DNA of 64,000 bases from Microbacterium sp. SORGH_AS_0428 (GTDB taxonomy: Bacteria; Actinomycetota; Actinomycetes; Actinomycetales; Microbacteriaceae): NCBI RefSeq assembly GCF_031453615.1, contig NZ_JAVIZT010000001.1, forward strand, positions 2,232,001 to 2,296,000, written 5' to 3'. Each line of letters begins with the position of its first letter. The stretch's first letter is position 1. The notes beneath the pieces are model-generated. The model saw only the letters and a list, made by a program, of their open reading frames with translations. It was not told the DNA's origin and searched no databases. Both the position numbers and the translations under genes were made by a program. Below, in pieces: positions 55,615 through 64,000 of this stretch.

Positions 55615-57915
55615 CTATGACGCGATGCTCACCACCGTGAGCCGCTCGTCGCGCGCCGTGATCTCGTGCACCCCTCCCACCAGAGTGATGTCGGCGGACG
55701 TCTCGCGCTCGTCGCAGGACGGTCCGACCCAGACCTCGAGGGCGCCGGGCTCCACGACCCGCCGATAGCCGCGGTCGGAGAAGGCGAGTCGCGCGGCGGG
55801 GACGGCGAACTCGACCGTGGCACGCTCGCCGGCGGCCAGCGCGACGCGGGCGTAGCCGACGAGCTGCGCGACCGGGCGGACCACGGAGGCGACGGGGTCG
55901 TGCGCGTACAGCTGCACCACGTCGACGCCGGATCGGTCGCCGACGTTCTCGACCACGACGCGTGCCGTGAAGCCGCCCGCGGTGCTCGCATCGGCATCCA
56001 CCTCGAGGTCGCGGTGTGCGAAGCGCGTGTAGGAGAGACCGAAGCCGAACGGACGAACCGGGGTGCTGTCCGCGTTCGTGATCTCGTTCGCCGCGCCCAG
56101 CGGCGGGTGCAGGTAGCTGTACGGCTGCGCGCCCGCCGACCGCGGCAGGGAGACGGGCAACCGACCCGACGGTACCGAATCCCCGGCGAGAAGGGACGCC
56201 AAGGCAGTGGCGCCCTCCTCGCCGGGGAAGAATGACTGCAGCACGGCGGCGGGCGCCCTCTCGCCCTCGAGGGCCCAGTCGATCGCGTAGGGGCGGCCCG
56301 ACAGGACCACGAGGACGACGGGCGTTCCCGTGGCGACGATGCGCTCCACCAGCTCCCGCTGCACGCCGGGCAGCTCCAGCGACTCCACGTCATTGCCCTC
56401 GCCGACCGTCCCCCGGCCGAAGAGCCCGGCGCGGTCGCCCACCGCGACGATCGCCACCTGCGCGCCGAGGGCGGCATCGATCGCCGCGGTGAAACCGGAG
56501 CGGTCCTCTCCCTCCACGGCGCATCCCTCGGCGACGTCGAACGGCGTCCCGGGATAGCGCGCCACCAGCGCCTCACGCAGCGACGGGATCTCGAACCCCA
56601 TCGGCACACCCGGATGGTGCGCCAGCACGTGGTTGGCGAAGGAGTAGCAGCCCATCAGCGCCGAGGCCGCATCCGCGTTCGGTCCGATCAGGGCGATGCG
56701 CGACGGCTCGGCGAGCGGCAGGACGCCGTCGTTGGAGAGCAGCACGATCGACTCGTCGGCCAGCCGGCGTGCGAGCGCGCGGTGACGAGGGGTGTCGAGA
56801 TCGACGGATGCGGGTGCCGGCTCCTCGAAGGTGGCATCGAGCAGGCCGAGCTCCTCCTTCTGGATGAGCACGCGCAGCACCGCGCGATCGACGTCTTCGA
56901 CCGGGACCCGGCCGTCGCGGACGCGCTGGGCGAGGGGCTCCGCGTACGCGTCGCCGGTGGGCAGCTCCACGTCGATCCCGGCCGCGAGCGCGAGCGCCGC
57001 CGCCTCGCCGCGGTCGGCGGCGATCTTGTGCATCGTCTCGAGGAACGCGACGGAGAAGTAGTCCGAGACCACGACGCCGTCGAAGCCCCACTCCTCGCGC
57101 AGCAGCCCCGTCAGCAGTTCGCCGGATGCGGCCACCGGGACGCCGTCGATGTCGGCGTAGGAGTTCATGACGCTGCGAGCCCCGCCGTCGCGGACGGCCA
57201 TCTCGAACGGCGGCAGGAAGACGTCCTGCAGCTCGCGCCGACCGGCATGCACGGGGGCGTGATTGCGGCCCGCCTGTGAGGCCGAGTAGGCGGCGAAGTG
57301 CTTGAGGGTCGCATGCACGCCCGCATCCTGCAGCCCCCGCACGTACGCGGTTCCGACGGTGCCGACGAGGTAGGGATCCTCGCCGATGCACTCGTCGACG
57401 CGCCCCCAGCGCGGGTCGCGGATGACGTCCAGCACAGGCGCGAGGCCCTGGTGGATGCCCAGCTCGCGCATCGACTCGCCGATGACCTCGCCGACCTCGG
57501 CCACGAGCTCCGGATCGAACGCCGCGCCCCAGGCGAGCGGGGTCGGGAACGTCGCCGCCTTCCACGCGGCGAGGCCCGTGAGGCACTCCTCGTGCACGAT
57601 CGCGGGGATGCCCAGACGCGTCTGCTCCCGCAGTCGGCGCTGCTCGGACCACAGCCACTCTGCTCGCTCGACCGGGTCGACCGGACGCGTGCCGTAGACC
57701 CGGGTGAGGTGGCCGATGCCGTGCACCGACGCATCCGCGTACCGCGTGGAGCCGGCCATCTCGCCCGCCATCGGCGCCACGACCTCGTCGCCCTGGTCGA
57801 TCCAGAACCCGACGAGCTGCGCGAGCTTCTCGTCGAGGGTCATCCGTCCGAGCAGATCGACGACGCGAGAGCTGGGGGCGGCGGCGGAGACGGCCGCATC
57901 CTGTTCGAGCGACAT
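55615..57915 (-). CDS. Glycoside hydrolase family 3 beta-glycosidase
   Basis: 766 residues with the three GH3 parts: barrel, alpha/beta sandwich and fibronectin-III-like C-terminal domain. Substrate-site motifs are LGIHQGLAPVLDVIRDPRWG and TLKHFAAYS; the nucleophile is Asp285 in VVVSDYF. No signal peptide, so it acts in the cytoplasm on imported oligosaccharide (beta-glucoside or beta-xyloside). Its ATG shares one base with the upstream permease stop (TGATG), making it the last gene of the transporter operon. Confidence 0.93.
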   Translation of the reverse strand: MSLEQDAAVSAAAPSSRVVDLLGRMTLDEKLAQLVGFWIDQGDEVVAPMAGEMAGSTRYADASVHGIGHLTRVYGTRPVDPVERAEWLWSEQRRLREQTRLGIPAIVHEECLTGLAAWKAATFPTPLAWGAAFDPELVAEVGEVIGESMRELGIHQGLAPVLDVIRDPRWGRVDECIGEDPYLVGTVGTAYVRGLQDAGVHATLKHFAAYSASQAGRNHAPVHAGRRELQDVFLPPFEMAVRDGGARSVMNSYADIDGVPVAASGELLTGLLREEWGFDGVVVSDYFSVAFLETMHKIAADRGEAAALALAAGIDVELPTGDAYAEPLAQRVRDGRVPVEDVDRAVLRVLIQKEELGLLDATFEEPAPASVDLDTPRHRALARRLADESIVLLSNDGVLPLAEPSRIALIGPNADAASALMGCYSFANHVLAHHPGVPMGFEIPSLREALVARYPGTPFDVAEGCAVEGEDRSGFTAAIDAALGAQVAIVAVGDRAGLFGRGTVGEGNDVESLELPGVQRELVERIVATGTPVVLVVLSGRPYAIDWALEGERAPAAVLQSFFPGEEGATALASLLAGDSVPSGRLPVSLPRSAGAQPYSYLHPPLGAANEITNADSTPVRPFGFGLSYTRFAHRDLEVDADASTAGGFTARVVVENVGDRSGVDVVQLYAHDPVASVVRPVAQLVGYARVALAAGERATVEFAVPAARLAFSDRGYRRVVEPGALEVWVGPSCDERETSADITLVGGVHEITARDERLTVVSIAS

Positions 57916-58808
57916 CAGCCCTTCACCGCCCCGGTCAGACCGCCGACGATGCGACGCTCGAAGAGGCTGAAGAACACGAGGGCGGGAATCATCGACAGCG
58001 AGGTGAACGCGAGCACCTTGGCCGTGTCGACCGAGTACTGCGACGCGAACGCCTGCGTGCCCAGCGGCAGCGTGAAGGACGCCTCGTTGTTGAGGATGAA
58101 CAGCGGGAGCATGTACGAGTTCCAACTCTGGACGAAGACGAGGATGCCGACGGTGATGATGCCGGGCACCGCGAGGGGGACGACCATGCGCCAGAAGAAG
58201 CCGAGGCGCGAGCATCCGTCGATGGATGCGGCCTCCTGGAGCTCATGGGGGATCGCCGCGAGGAAGGGCACGAGGATGATGATCGTCATCGGCAGGCCGA
58301 AGGCGATCTGGGGCACGATGACGCCGGCGAGCGAGTTCATGAGTCCGAGGTCGCGCACCAGGATGTACAGGGGCGTGATCGCGACCGTCATCGGGAACAT
58401 GAGTCCGGCGGTGAACAACGCGTAGAACGCACCGCGTCCGCGGAAGTTGTACCGCGCCAGCGCGAAGGCGGCCATGAGCCCCAGGGCGACCACGAACAGC
58501 GTCGTGGCGACGGCGGCGATGAGCGAGTTGCCCACCTGGCGCCAGAAGACGCCACTGACCAGGACGTTGACGTAGTTCTCCCAGTTCCACGTCGTCGGAA
58601 GACCCGACGGATCGAGGGTGATCTCGGAGTTCGTGCGGAACCCGCCGAAGATGACGTACGCGACGGGCGCCAGCATCAGGGCGACGAGAACGAGGGCGAC
58701 GAAGTAGACGGCGAGGTTGGACGACTTCCGCTGGCCGGGAAGGCCGCTCGAGTGTCGGCGGGTCGGAGTGCGCCGGCCCGGGGTGACGACGGCAGCGGTG
58801 GCGGTCAT
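57915..58808 (-). CDS. Carbohydrate ABC transporter permease (MalG/CUT1 type)
   Basis: 297 residues, six membrane segments, and the EAA loop EAASIDGCSRLGFFWRMVVP contacting the ATPase. Forms the channel with the permease encoded just upstream. No ATPase gene is in the operon; CUT1 importers in actinobacteria usually share an MsiK-type ATPase encoded elsewhere. Confidence 0.92.
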   Translation of the reverse strand: MTATAAVVTPGRRTPTRRHSSGLPGQRKSSNLAVYFVALVLVALMLAPVAYVIFGGFRTNSEITLDPSGLPTTWNWENYVNVLVSGVFWRQVGNSLIAAVATTLFVVALGLMAAFALARYNFRGRGAFYALFTAGLMFPMTVAITPLYILVRDLGLMNSLAGVIVPQIAFGLPMTIIILVPFLAAIPHELQEAASIDGCSRLGFFWRMVVPLAVPGIITVGILVFVQSWNSYMLPLFILNNEASFTLPLGTQAFASQYSVDTAKVLAFTSLSMIPALVFFSLFERRIVGGLTGAVKG

Positions 58809-59818
58809 CGGGCACCTCCCGTGATGGCGCCGGCGGTGTCGCGGCGCAGGACGAAGCGCTGGTAGAGCAGTGCGACCGCCAGCGAGATGAGGAACATGAC
58901 GACCGCGACCGCGCTGCCGTAGCCGTAGCTGCCGGCGTTGCGCCCGTTGGCGACCATGTAGGTGGCCATGGTGGAGGTGCCCGCCGTCGATGCGACGTAC
59001 TGACCCCACACGATCCACACGAGATCGAACAGCTGGAGCGATCCGATCACCGAGAGGAACGCCCAGATCCGGATCGTCGGTCCCATGAGCGGCAGGACGA
59101 TGTGGCGCTGGATCTGCCAGTAGGACGCGCCGTCGATCGCGGCCGCCTCCGACAACTCCTCCGGGATGCCCTGAAGACCTGCGAGGAAGAGGATGACGGC
59201 GAAACCGACGTACTTCCACGTGATGATGACCATGAGGGTCCAGATCGCGAGCGAGGGGTTCGAGATCCAGTCGTTCGCGAGAGCGCCGAGCCCGATCTTC
59301 TCGAGCAGCCCGTTGAGTGCGCCGTTCGACTGCAGCAGCAGCCCCCAGCCGAGGCCGACGACGACCTCGGAGATGACGTACGGCACGAAGATGAGCACGC
59401 GGATGAGGGACTGGAACCGCATCTTGCGGTTCAGCAGCAGTGCGAGCCCCAGAGCGAGCGGCCCCTGCATCACGAGCGACATGACGACGATGAAGCCGTT
59501 GTGGCCCAGGGCCTCGTGGAAGGCCGGGTCCGTGAGGATCGTGACGTAGTTGCGGATGCCGACGAAGTCGGTGGGGGCGCCGTAGCCCGACCAGCTGAAG
59601 AAGCCGTAGAACGCCGCCATCACGACCGGGAAGATCACGAACGAGACGAAGACGATCAGGGCGGGGCCGAGGAGCAGAAGCAGCTCGGCGCGCAGGCGCC
59701 ACCTGCCCCCGCGTGGGCGGGGCCGGGTGGACGATGCCGCGGATGCGGCACCGCCCACCGGCGGAAGGCTGTCCGCCGCGTCAGCGACGGTACTCGCGTG
59801 TTCGCGAACGGAAGCCAT
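58805..59818 (-). CDS. Carbohydrate ABC transporter permease (MalF/CUT1 type)
   Basis: 337 residues, an N-terminal cytoplasmic tail then six membrane segments and the EAA loop EAAAIDGASYWQIQRHIVLP. ATGA overlap with the second permease. ATG 59818 is preferred to an in-frame ATG two codons upstream because GAGAGG lies nine bases from 59818 but only three from 59824. Confidence 0.9.
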   Translation of the reverse strand: MASVREHASTVADAADSLPPVGGAASAASSTRPRPRGGRWRLRAELLLLLGPALIVFVSFVIFPVVMAAFYGFFSWSGYGAPTDFVGIRNYVTILTDPAFHEALGHNGFIVVMSLVMQGPLALGLALLLNRKMRFQSLIRVLIFVPYVISEVVVGLGWGLLLQSNGALNGLLEKIGLGALANDWISNPSLAIWTLMVIITWKYVGFAVILFLAGLQGIPEELSEAAAIDGASYWQIQRHIVLPLMGPTIRIWAFLSVIGSLQLFDLVWIVWGQYVASTAGTSTMATYMVANGRNAGSYGYGSAVAVVMFLISLAVALLYQRFVLRRDTAGAITGGAR

Positions 59819-59831
59819 CGTCATCGACCTC

Positions 59832-61118
59832 TCAGGACTTCGCGGCGGCGGCGTTGACGGCGTCGACGATGCCCTGCGGCGTGCCCTTGCCCGCGAACAG
59901 GTCGACGACGGCGACGTTGAGCGCGTTGCCCACGTTCTGGCCGTACAGGGTGTCCAGCCACACGACCACGTAGGGGGCGTTGTTGTAGCTCTTGAGGATG
60001 TCGACCAGAGCGGGGTCGGTCACCACGCTCTGTGCCTCGGTGGATGCCGGAAGGGTCTGGAACGCCTTCGCGTAGCCCTCCTGGTTCTCCTTCTCGGCGA
60101 TGAAGTTCAGGAAGTCGACGCACTGCTTGGGAGCGTTGACCCAGCAGCTGAAGCCGTCGACGCCGCCCATCATGGCGCCCGCCTCGCCCTTACCGCCCGA
60201 GACCTCGGGGAAGGGGAACCACTTGAGGTCGGCGAGCGGCTCCTCGTTCGGCGTCAGCGAGGCGATCACGCCCGGGTCCCAGGCGCCCATGAGCTCCATC
60301 GCGGCCTGGTGGTTGGCGAGCAGACCGGCCGACGAGCCGGCGCCCTGCTGTGCGGTCGTGGTGAGGAAGCCGTCGTTGAAGGGGTTCGTCTTGATGAAGG
60401 CCTCGAGGTTCTTGCCCGCCTCCAGCCAGCACGGGTCGTCGAAGGACCGGTCGGAGGCCGCCTTGTCGAGGGCATCCTTCGAGCAGGCGCGCAGGGCGAA
60501 GTTGTAGTACCAGTGCGCGGCGGGCCATGCGTCCTTCGCGCCGACGGCGATCGGGTCGATGCCCGCCGCACGGAGCTTCTCGTTGGCCGCCTCGAGCTCG
60601 TCGATCGTGGTGGGGGTCTCGGTGACGCCGGCCTGGGTGAACAGATCGGACGCGTAGTAGATGCCGGAGGGCAGGACGGCGGTCGGAACGCCGTAGTTCT
60701 TGCCGTCGATCGCGAAGGCCGAGAGCGAGCCGCCCATCGCGTCCTTCGTCGCCTGCGAGAGGCCGTCGGTGAGGTCCATGGCTTGCCCTGCCTTCACGAC
60801 GTCGGCGAGCTTGCCGCCGCCGCGGGCCATGAAGATGTCGGGCGCGTCGCCGGAGTTGAGAGCGGTCTGGAGCTTGCCGTCCATCTCCTCGTTCTGGATC
60901 GACTGGATCTCGATCTTGACGCCGGGGTTGGCCTTCTCGAAGGCGGCGGCCGTGTCGACCCAGTACTGCTTGCCGTCGCCCGTGGTCGAGTTGTGCCAGA
61001 AGGTCAGGGTGACATCGCCGCCGCTGTCTCCGCCGTCGCCTCCGCCGCTACAGCCGGCGAGCGCGAGCGCGCTCATGGCCAGCGCAGCAGCACCGACCAG
61101 CAACTTCTTGGTTCTCAT
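59832..61118 (-). CDS. Carbohydrate ABC transporter substrate-binding lipoprotein
   Basis: 428 residues. Lipoprotein signal with lipobox ALAGC near residue 22 and a Gly-rich linker, then the CUT1 binding-protein fold: TLTFWHNSTTGDGKQYW, ALNSGDAPDIFMARGGGKLA, PTAVLPSGIYYASDLF and SCWVNAPKQ. First gene of the importer operon, divergent from the LacI regulator. Ligand likely an oligosaccharide cleaved by the operon's GH3 or the nearby GH43 enzyme. Confidence 0.93.
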   Translation of the reverse strand: MRTKKLLVGAAALAMSALALAGCSGGGDGGDSGGDVTLTFWHNSTTGDGKQYWVDTAAAFEKANPGVKIEIQSIQNEEMDGKLQTALNSGDAPDIFMARGGGKLADVVKAGQAMDLTDGLSQATKDAMGGSLSAFAIDGKNYGVPTAVLPSGIYYASDLFTQAGVTETPTTIDELEAANEKLRAAGIDPIAVGAKDAWPAAHWYYNFALRACSKDALDKAASDRSFDDPCWLEAGKNLEAFIKTNPFNDGFLTTTAQQGAGSSAGLLANHQAAMELMGAWDPGVIASLTPNEEPLADLKWFPFPEVSGGKGEAGAMMGGVDGFSCWVNAPKQCVDFLNFIAEKENQEGYAKAFQTLPASTEAQSVVTDPALVDILKSYNNAPYVVVWLDTLYGQNVGNALNVAVVDLFAGKGTPQGIVDAVNAAAAKS

Positions 61119-61256
61119 GTGATCCACCTTTTCTCTTCATCGAGTCGCACCTCGAGGTGCTGCTGTGGGCACGAGCATCCGTGGCGTCGCTGCCTCGACG
61201 TGGCGTCGTGCGGGGGCCCGAAGGGTTCCGAGCGGTGTCAGTGTGGCAAGCACCCG

Positions 61257-61290
61257 AAAAGGTGTCAAACGTTTTCGAAAACCTTTTCCG
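61257..61290. promoter_or_regulatory. LacI-type operator between the importer operon and its regulator
   Basis: GTTTTCGAAAAC (61271-61282) is a perfect 12-bp palindrome with a central CG. It is flanked by GAAAAGGT (left) and ACCTTTTC (right), giving a second, wider symmetry. It lies between divergent starts at 61118 and 61311. Confidence 0.7.
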
Positions 61291-61310
61291 GTGGTCTACG
61301 CTGAGGCGTC

Positions 61311-62315
61311 ATGGTCCGAAGGGTCACGATCCACGACGTCGCCGCCGCCGCCGGCGTGTCCGTCGCGACCGTCTCGAAAGCCGTCAACGGCCGGTACGGC
61401 GTGGCGGAGGAGACGGTGGCGCGCGTGCTGTCGGCGGTCGACGAACTGGGGTACGAGTCGAGCCTCGTCGCCTCGAGCATGCGCTCGCGACGCACGGGCG
61501 TGATCGGCGTCCTCGTCGCCGATTTCGAGCCCTTCTCCGCGGAGGTGCTCAAGGGCGTGGGCAGTGCGCTGGCCGACTCCGGTCACGATGTGCTCGCCTA
61601 CAGCGGATCGCACCAGGAGGGGACGGGGTGGGAGCGGCGCTCGCTGAGCCGCCTCAGCGGAACGCTCATCGACGGCGCGATCATGGTGACGCCCACGATC
61701 GTGAACGTGACCTCGGATGTGCCGATCGTCGCGGTCGATCCGCACACCGGGCGTGCCGATCTCCCGACCGTCGAATCCGACAGCTTCACCGGCGCGCAGC
61801 AGGCGGTTCGCCATCTCGTCGAGCTCGGGCACCGTCGCATCGGCTTCATCGCCGGACGACCGGATCTGCGCTCCTCCGCCGCGCGAGACGCGGGCTACCG
61901 GGTGGCGCTGTCCGAGGCCGGCATCCCGTTCGACCCGCACCTCGTCGGCGTCGGCCGCTATCACGGCGACATCGCTCGTGAGGCCGCCGTCCAGATGCTC
62001 TCCTCGCCCCACCGCCCCACCGCGATCTTCGCCGCCAACGACCTCTCCGCGCTCTCGATCATCGACGTCGCGCATGAACTGGGGCTCTCGGTGCCGGAGG
62101 ATCTGTCGGTGATCGGGTTCGACGACGTGCCCGAGGCCGCACGCGCGGCGCTGCCGCTGTCGACCGTGCGCCAGCCGATGCAGCGCCTCGGCGCCGCGGC
62201 CGCGACCATGGTCCTCGCCCTCATGAACGGCGAGGAACTGGATGCGACACACGTCCGCCTCGCCACGCGACTCGTCCCGCGTGCCACCACCGCCCCGCCG
62301 CGCGCGGGGCACTGA
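61311..62315 (+). CDS. LacI family transcriptional regulator
   Basis: 334 residues. N-terminal DNA-binding domain TIHDVAAAAGVSVATVSKAV with the hinge helix region LVASSMRSRRTG, then a periplasmic-binding-like effector domain (GVLVADFEPFSAEV, IFAANDLSALSI, VIGFDDVPEAA). It likely represses the divergent importer operon and the following GH43 gene. TACGCT eight bases before the ATG indicates a nearly leaderless start. Confidence 0.94.
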   Translation: MVRRVTIHDVAAAAGVSVATVSKAVNGRYGVAEETVARVLSAVDELGYESSLVASSMRSRRTGVIGVLVADFEPFSAEVLKGVGSALADSGHDVLAYSGSHQEGTGWERRSLSRLSGTLIDGAIMVTPTIVNVTSDVPIVAVDPHTGRADLPTVESDSFTGAQQAVRHLVELGHRRIGFIAGRPDLRSSAARDAGYRVALSEAGIPFDPHLVGVGRYHGDIAREAAVQMLSSPHRPTAIFAANDLSALSIIDVAHELGLSVPEDLSVIGFDDVPEAARAALPLSTVRQPMQRLGAAAATMVLALMNGEELDATHVRLATRLVPRATTAPPRAGH

Positions 62316-62363
62316 GACCACCGCCCGCGCGGCGGCACCCGACCATCACGCGAAGGAGCATCC

Positions 62364-63884
62364 ATGGGTCGTTACCGCAATCCCATCCTGCCGGGCTGTC
62401 ACCCGGATCCCAGCATCTGCCGGTTCGGCGATCGTTACGTCCTGGTGACCTCGAGCTTCGAGTACCTGCCGGGTCTTCCCGTGCACGTCTCGGACGACCT
62501 CGTGAACTGGACGCTCGCCGGGCACGCGCTGCATCGCCCGGGGCAGATCGACCTGTCCGGGCTGACCTCGTCCTCCGGCACGTACGCGCCGACGGTGCGC
62601 GAGGTGAACGGCCGGCTCGTCGTGGTGTGCACGGTCGTCGGACCCGAGGAGGGCGAGTGGGCGGGGCGCACCGGCCACTTCCTGGTCACGGCCGACGCCC
62701 CTGAGGGCCCCTGGTCCGACCCGGTGTGGATCGACGGTGTCGGCGGATTCGACCCCTCGATCACGGTCCACGGCGATCGCGTCTGGCTCTGCGGCACGCG
62801 GGAGGCCGTCGAGGGCTACTGGCCCGGCCGTACCGAGGTCTGGGTGGCCGAGCTCGATGTCGCCACGGGCGCGCTGCGCAGCGAGCCCGTCGTGATCTGG
62901 ACGGGGGCCGCCGTCGGGGCGGTCTGGGCCGAGGGCCCGCACCTGCTGCCGCATCCGGATGGTGGATGGATGCTGCTCGTCGCCGAGGGCGGCACCGACC
63001 TCGAGCACGCGGTCTGCGTCGCCTACGCCGATCGCATCGATGGTCCGTACGCGGGGGATGCGGGAAACCCGCGCCTCTCGCACCGCGATCTCGGACCCGT
63101 GGCTCCCATCGTCGCCGTGGGGCACGCCGACCTGGTGGACGACGTCGAGGGGCGCAGCTGGGCGACGGTGCTGGCGCTGCACCCCGTCGACGGGCGACGG
63201 GGGATCCTCGGGCGCCGGACGTCCCTCGTGCCGGTCGGGTGGGCGGACGGCCGTCCGCTGTTCGCGCCCGGCGTCGGGCGGGTCGAGCAGGTCGTGACGG
63301 CGGACGGCGTCCCGGATCAGCGGCCGTGGCCGACCCACGTCGAGGAGCACTTCACGGCCGAGCGCCTCGACCTCGAGTGGAACGGTGCCGGCCGCTTGCC
63401 CGAGGAGATCGCGACCTGGGGCTCCGACGGCCTGCTGCTGCCCGGGGGCGCCGAGCCGTCGAAGACGGCGGGGGTCTCGTTCCTCGGCCGACGACTGCCG
63501 GACGAGAACAGCGAGGCGTCGCTGCGCCTGCGGATCACTCCCGCAGGCGACGGGTTCCGTGCGGGCGTGCTGCTGCGGGTCTCCGACGCTCAGCAGCTGG
63601 AGCTGTCGGTGACCGGCGCGGGAGAGGCGATCGCGGTGCTCGCCGGCGCTGAGATCGGACGCTTGCCGCTCGGACGCGACGCCGTCGGCGACGAGCTCGA
63701 GCTCACGGTCCGCGTCCGCGACCTCACGGCGCGGCTCTTCGTGGGCGAGGAGGAGGTGGCCTTCTGCGAGCTCGACGTTCTGGCCCCGCAGCCGCCGCGG
63801 GGATTCATCGGCGCCTGGGTGGGGCCGGTGGCGGTCGGAGCGGGTGAGGCGCGCATCACCCGCTTCACCCTCAGCGCGGGCTGA
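62364..63884 (+). CDS. Glycoside hydrolase family 43 (beta-xylosidase type)
   Basis: 506 residues. GH43 propeller with Asp15 (CHPDPSI), Asp130 (GGFDPSITV) and Glu190 (WAEGPHLL), plus a C-terminal beta-sandwich of about 180 residues typical of GH43_11 beta-xylosidases. No signal peptide, so it acts on imported xylo- or arabino-oligosaccharides. 48 bases after the LacI stop, with an AAGGAGCATCC ribosome site; probably co-expressed with it. Confidence 0.92.
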   Translation: MGRYRNPILPGCHPDPSICRFGDRYVLVTSSFEYLPGLPVHVSDDLVNWTLAGHALHRPGQIDLSGLTSSSGTYAPTVREVNGRLVVVCTVVGPEEGEWAGRTGHFLVTADAPEGPWSDPVWIDGVGGFDPSITVHGDRVWLCGTREAVEGYWPGRTEVWVAELDVATGALRSEPVVIWTGAAVGAVWAEGPHLLPHPDGGWMLLVAEGGTDLEHAVCVAYADRIDGPYAGDAGNPRLSHRDLGPVAPIVAVGHADLVDDVEGRSWATVLALHPVDGRRGILGRRTSLVPVGWADGRPLFAPGVGRVEQVVTADGVPDQRPWPTHVEEHFTAERLDLEWNGAGRLPEEIATWGSDGLLLPGGAEPSKTAGVSFLGRRLPDENSEASLRLRITPAGDGFRAGVLLRVSDAQQLELSVTGAGEAIAVLAGAEIGRLPLGRDAVGDELELTVRVRDLTARLFVGEEEVAFCELDVLAPQPPRGFIGAWVGPVAVGAGEARITRFTLSAG

Positions 63885-64000
63885 ACTCCGAGGGGTCGGC
63901 GAGGAGGTCGGCGAAGGCGAGCTCGCCGGCCCCGATCAGCAGACGGTCCTCGGCGAGCGAGGCGAGGCGCAGCTCGAGGGTCTCCGCGCATGCGGGCATC
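63871..64000 (-). CDS. 3' end of a ROK family regulator/kinase, N-terminus outside window
   Basis: The frame is open from base 64000 to the stop at 63871. The 42 visible residues end in LIGAGELAFADLLADPSEF, matching the C-terminus of the ROK regulator at 13773-14999 (LIGPAELAFAPILADPT). Convergent with the GH43 gene and overlapping its end by 14 bases. Probably a further sugar-responsive regulator of this locus. Confidence 0.7.
   Translation of the reverse strand, partial: MPACAETLELRLASLAEDRLLIGAGELAFADLLADPSEFSPR

Overview
The window is GC-rich (about 70%) DNA from an actinobacterium, most likely a Microbacteriaceae member close to Microbacterium. Supporting signs are C/G-ending codons, three copies of the small DUF7882 family, an Asp23/Gls24 cluster with its own sigma factor, a TreS-like/maltokinase pair, an F420-type oxidoreductase, carbohydrate ABC importers without their own ATPase, and many genes that appear to be leaderless (a -10-like hexamer six bases before the start codon). 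No rRNA, tRNA, CRISPR, IS element or prophage was seen. The organism name is inference.

Layout. 1-8.4 kb: partial DUF7882 gene, MaoC hydratase, orphan sensor kinase, a divergent GH13 (probable trehalose synthase) convergent with maltokinase, and a ROK regulator. 8.5-22 kb: sugar uptake and hemicellulose locus with a sugar isomerase-like protein (codon-use mosaic), a ChvE/GguA/GguB-type monosaccharide importer, a second ROK regulator, an FtsX/ATPase pair on the other strand, and a secreted multidomain GH43 enzyme with an LAATG sortase-like tail behind LacI-type palindromes. 22-27 kb: ASCH protein, small acidic protein, and a membrane glycosyltransferase coupled to a membrane-anchored GH18-like protein with two chitin-binding modules. 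27-33 kb: glycerate kinase, then a divergent envelope-stress-like block (CsbD, AmaP-like, DUF6286, Asp23 proteins, DUF2273) facing an ECF sigma factor whose partner gene fuses a Cys-containing N-terminus to an Asp23 domain.

33-45 kb: phosphoesterase/Nudix/deazaflavin-type operon, MarR, a cNMP-binding thioredoxin-reductase-like flavoprotein lacking the CXXC site, Gfo/Idh dehydrogenase, a five-gene operon (SDR, TetR, unknown, aminotransferase, MFS), and alanine dehydrogenase divergent from an Lrp regulator. 45-55 kb: TetR divergent from a coupled class II aldolase/APH-type kinase/GlpD-type dehydrogenase operon with a clear operator, F420-type oxidoreductase, CoaBC, NRDE protein, two divergent DUF7882 genes, alpha/beta hydrolase and an aminotransferase. 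55-64 kb: second glycan locus with GH3, two permeases, a binding protein, LacI regulator, GH43 beta-xylosidase-like enzyme and the 3' end of a third ROK regulator.

The overall theme is import and breakdown of plant-type oligosaccharides (arabinan, xylan and similar) at two loci with their own ROK/LacI regulators, plus trehalose/maltose-1-phosphate metabolism, envelope homeostasis and several small pathways of unknown substrate. Intergenic regions are rich in perfect inverted repeats (probable terminators) and short repeats.
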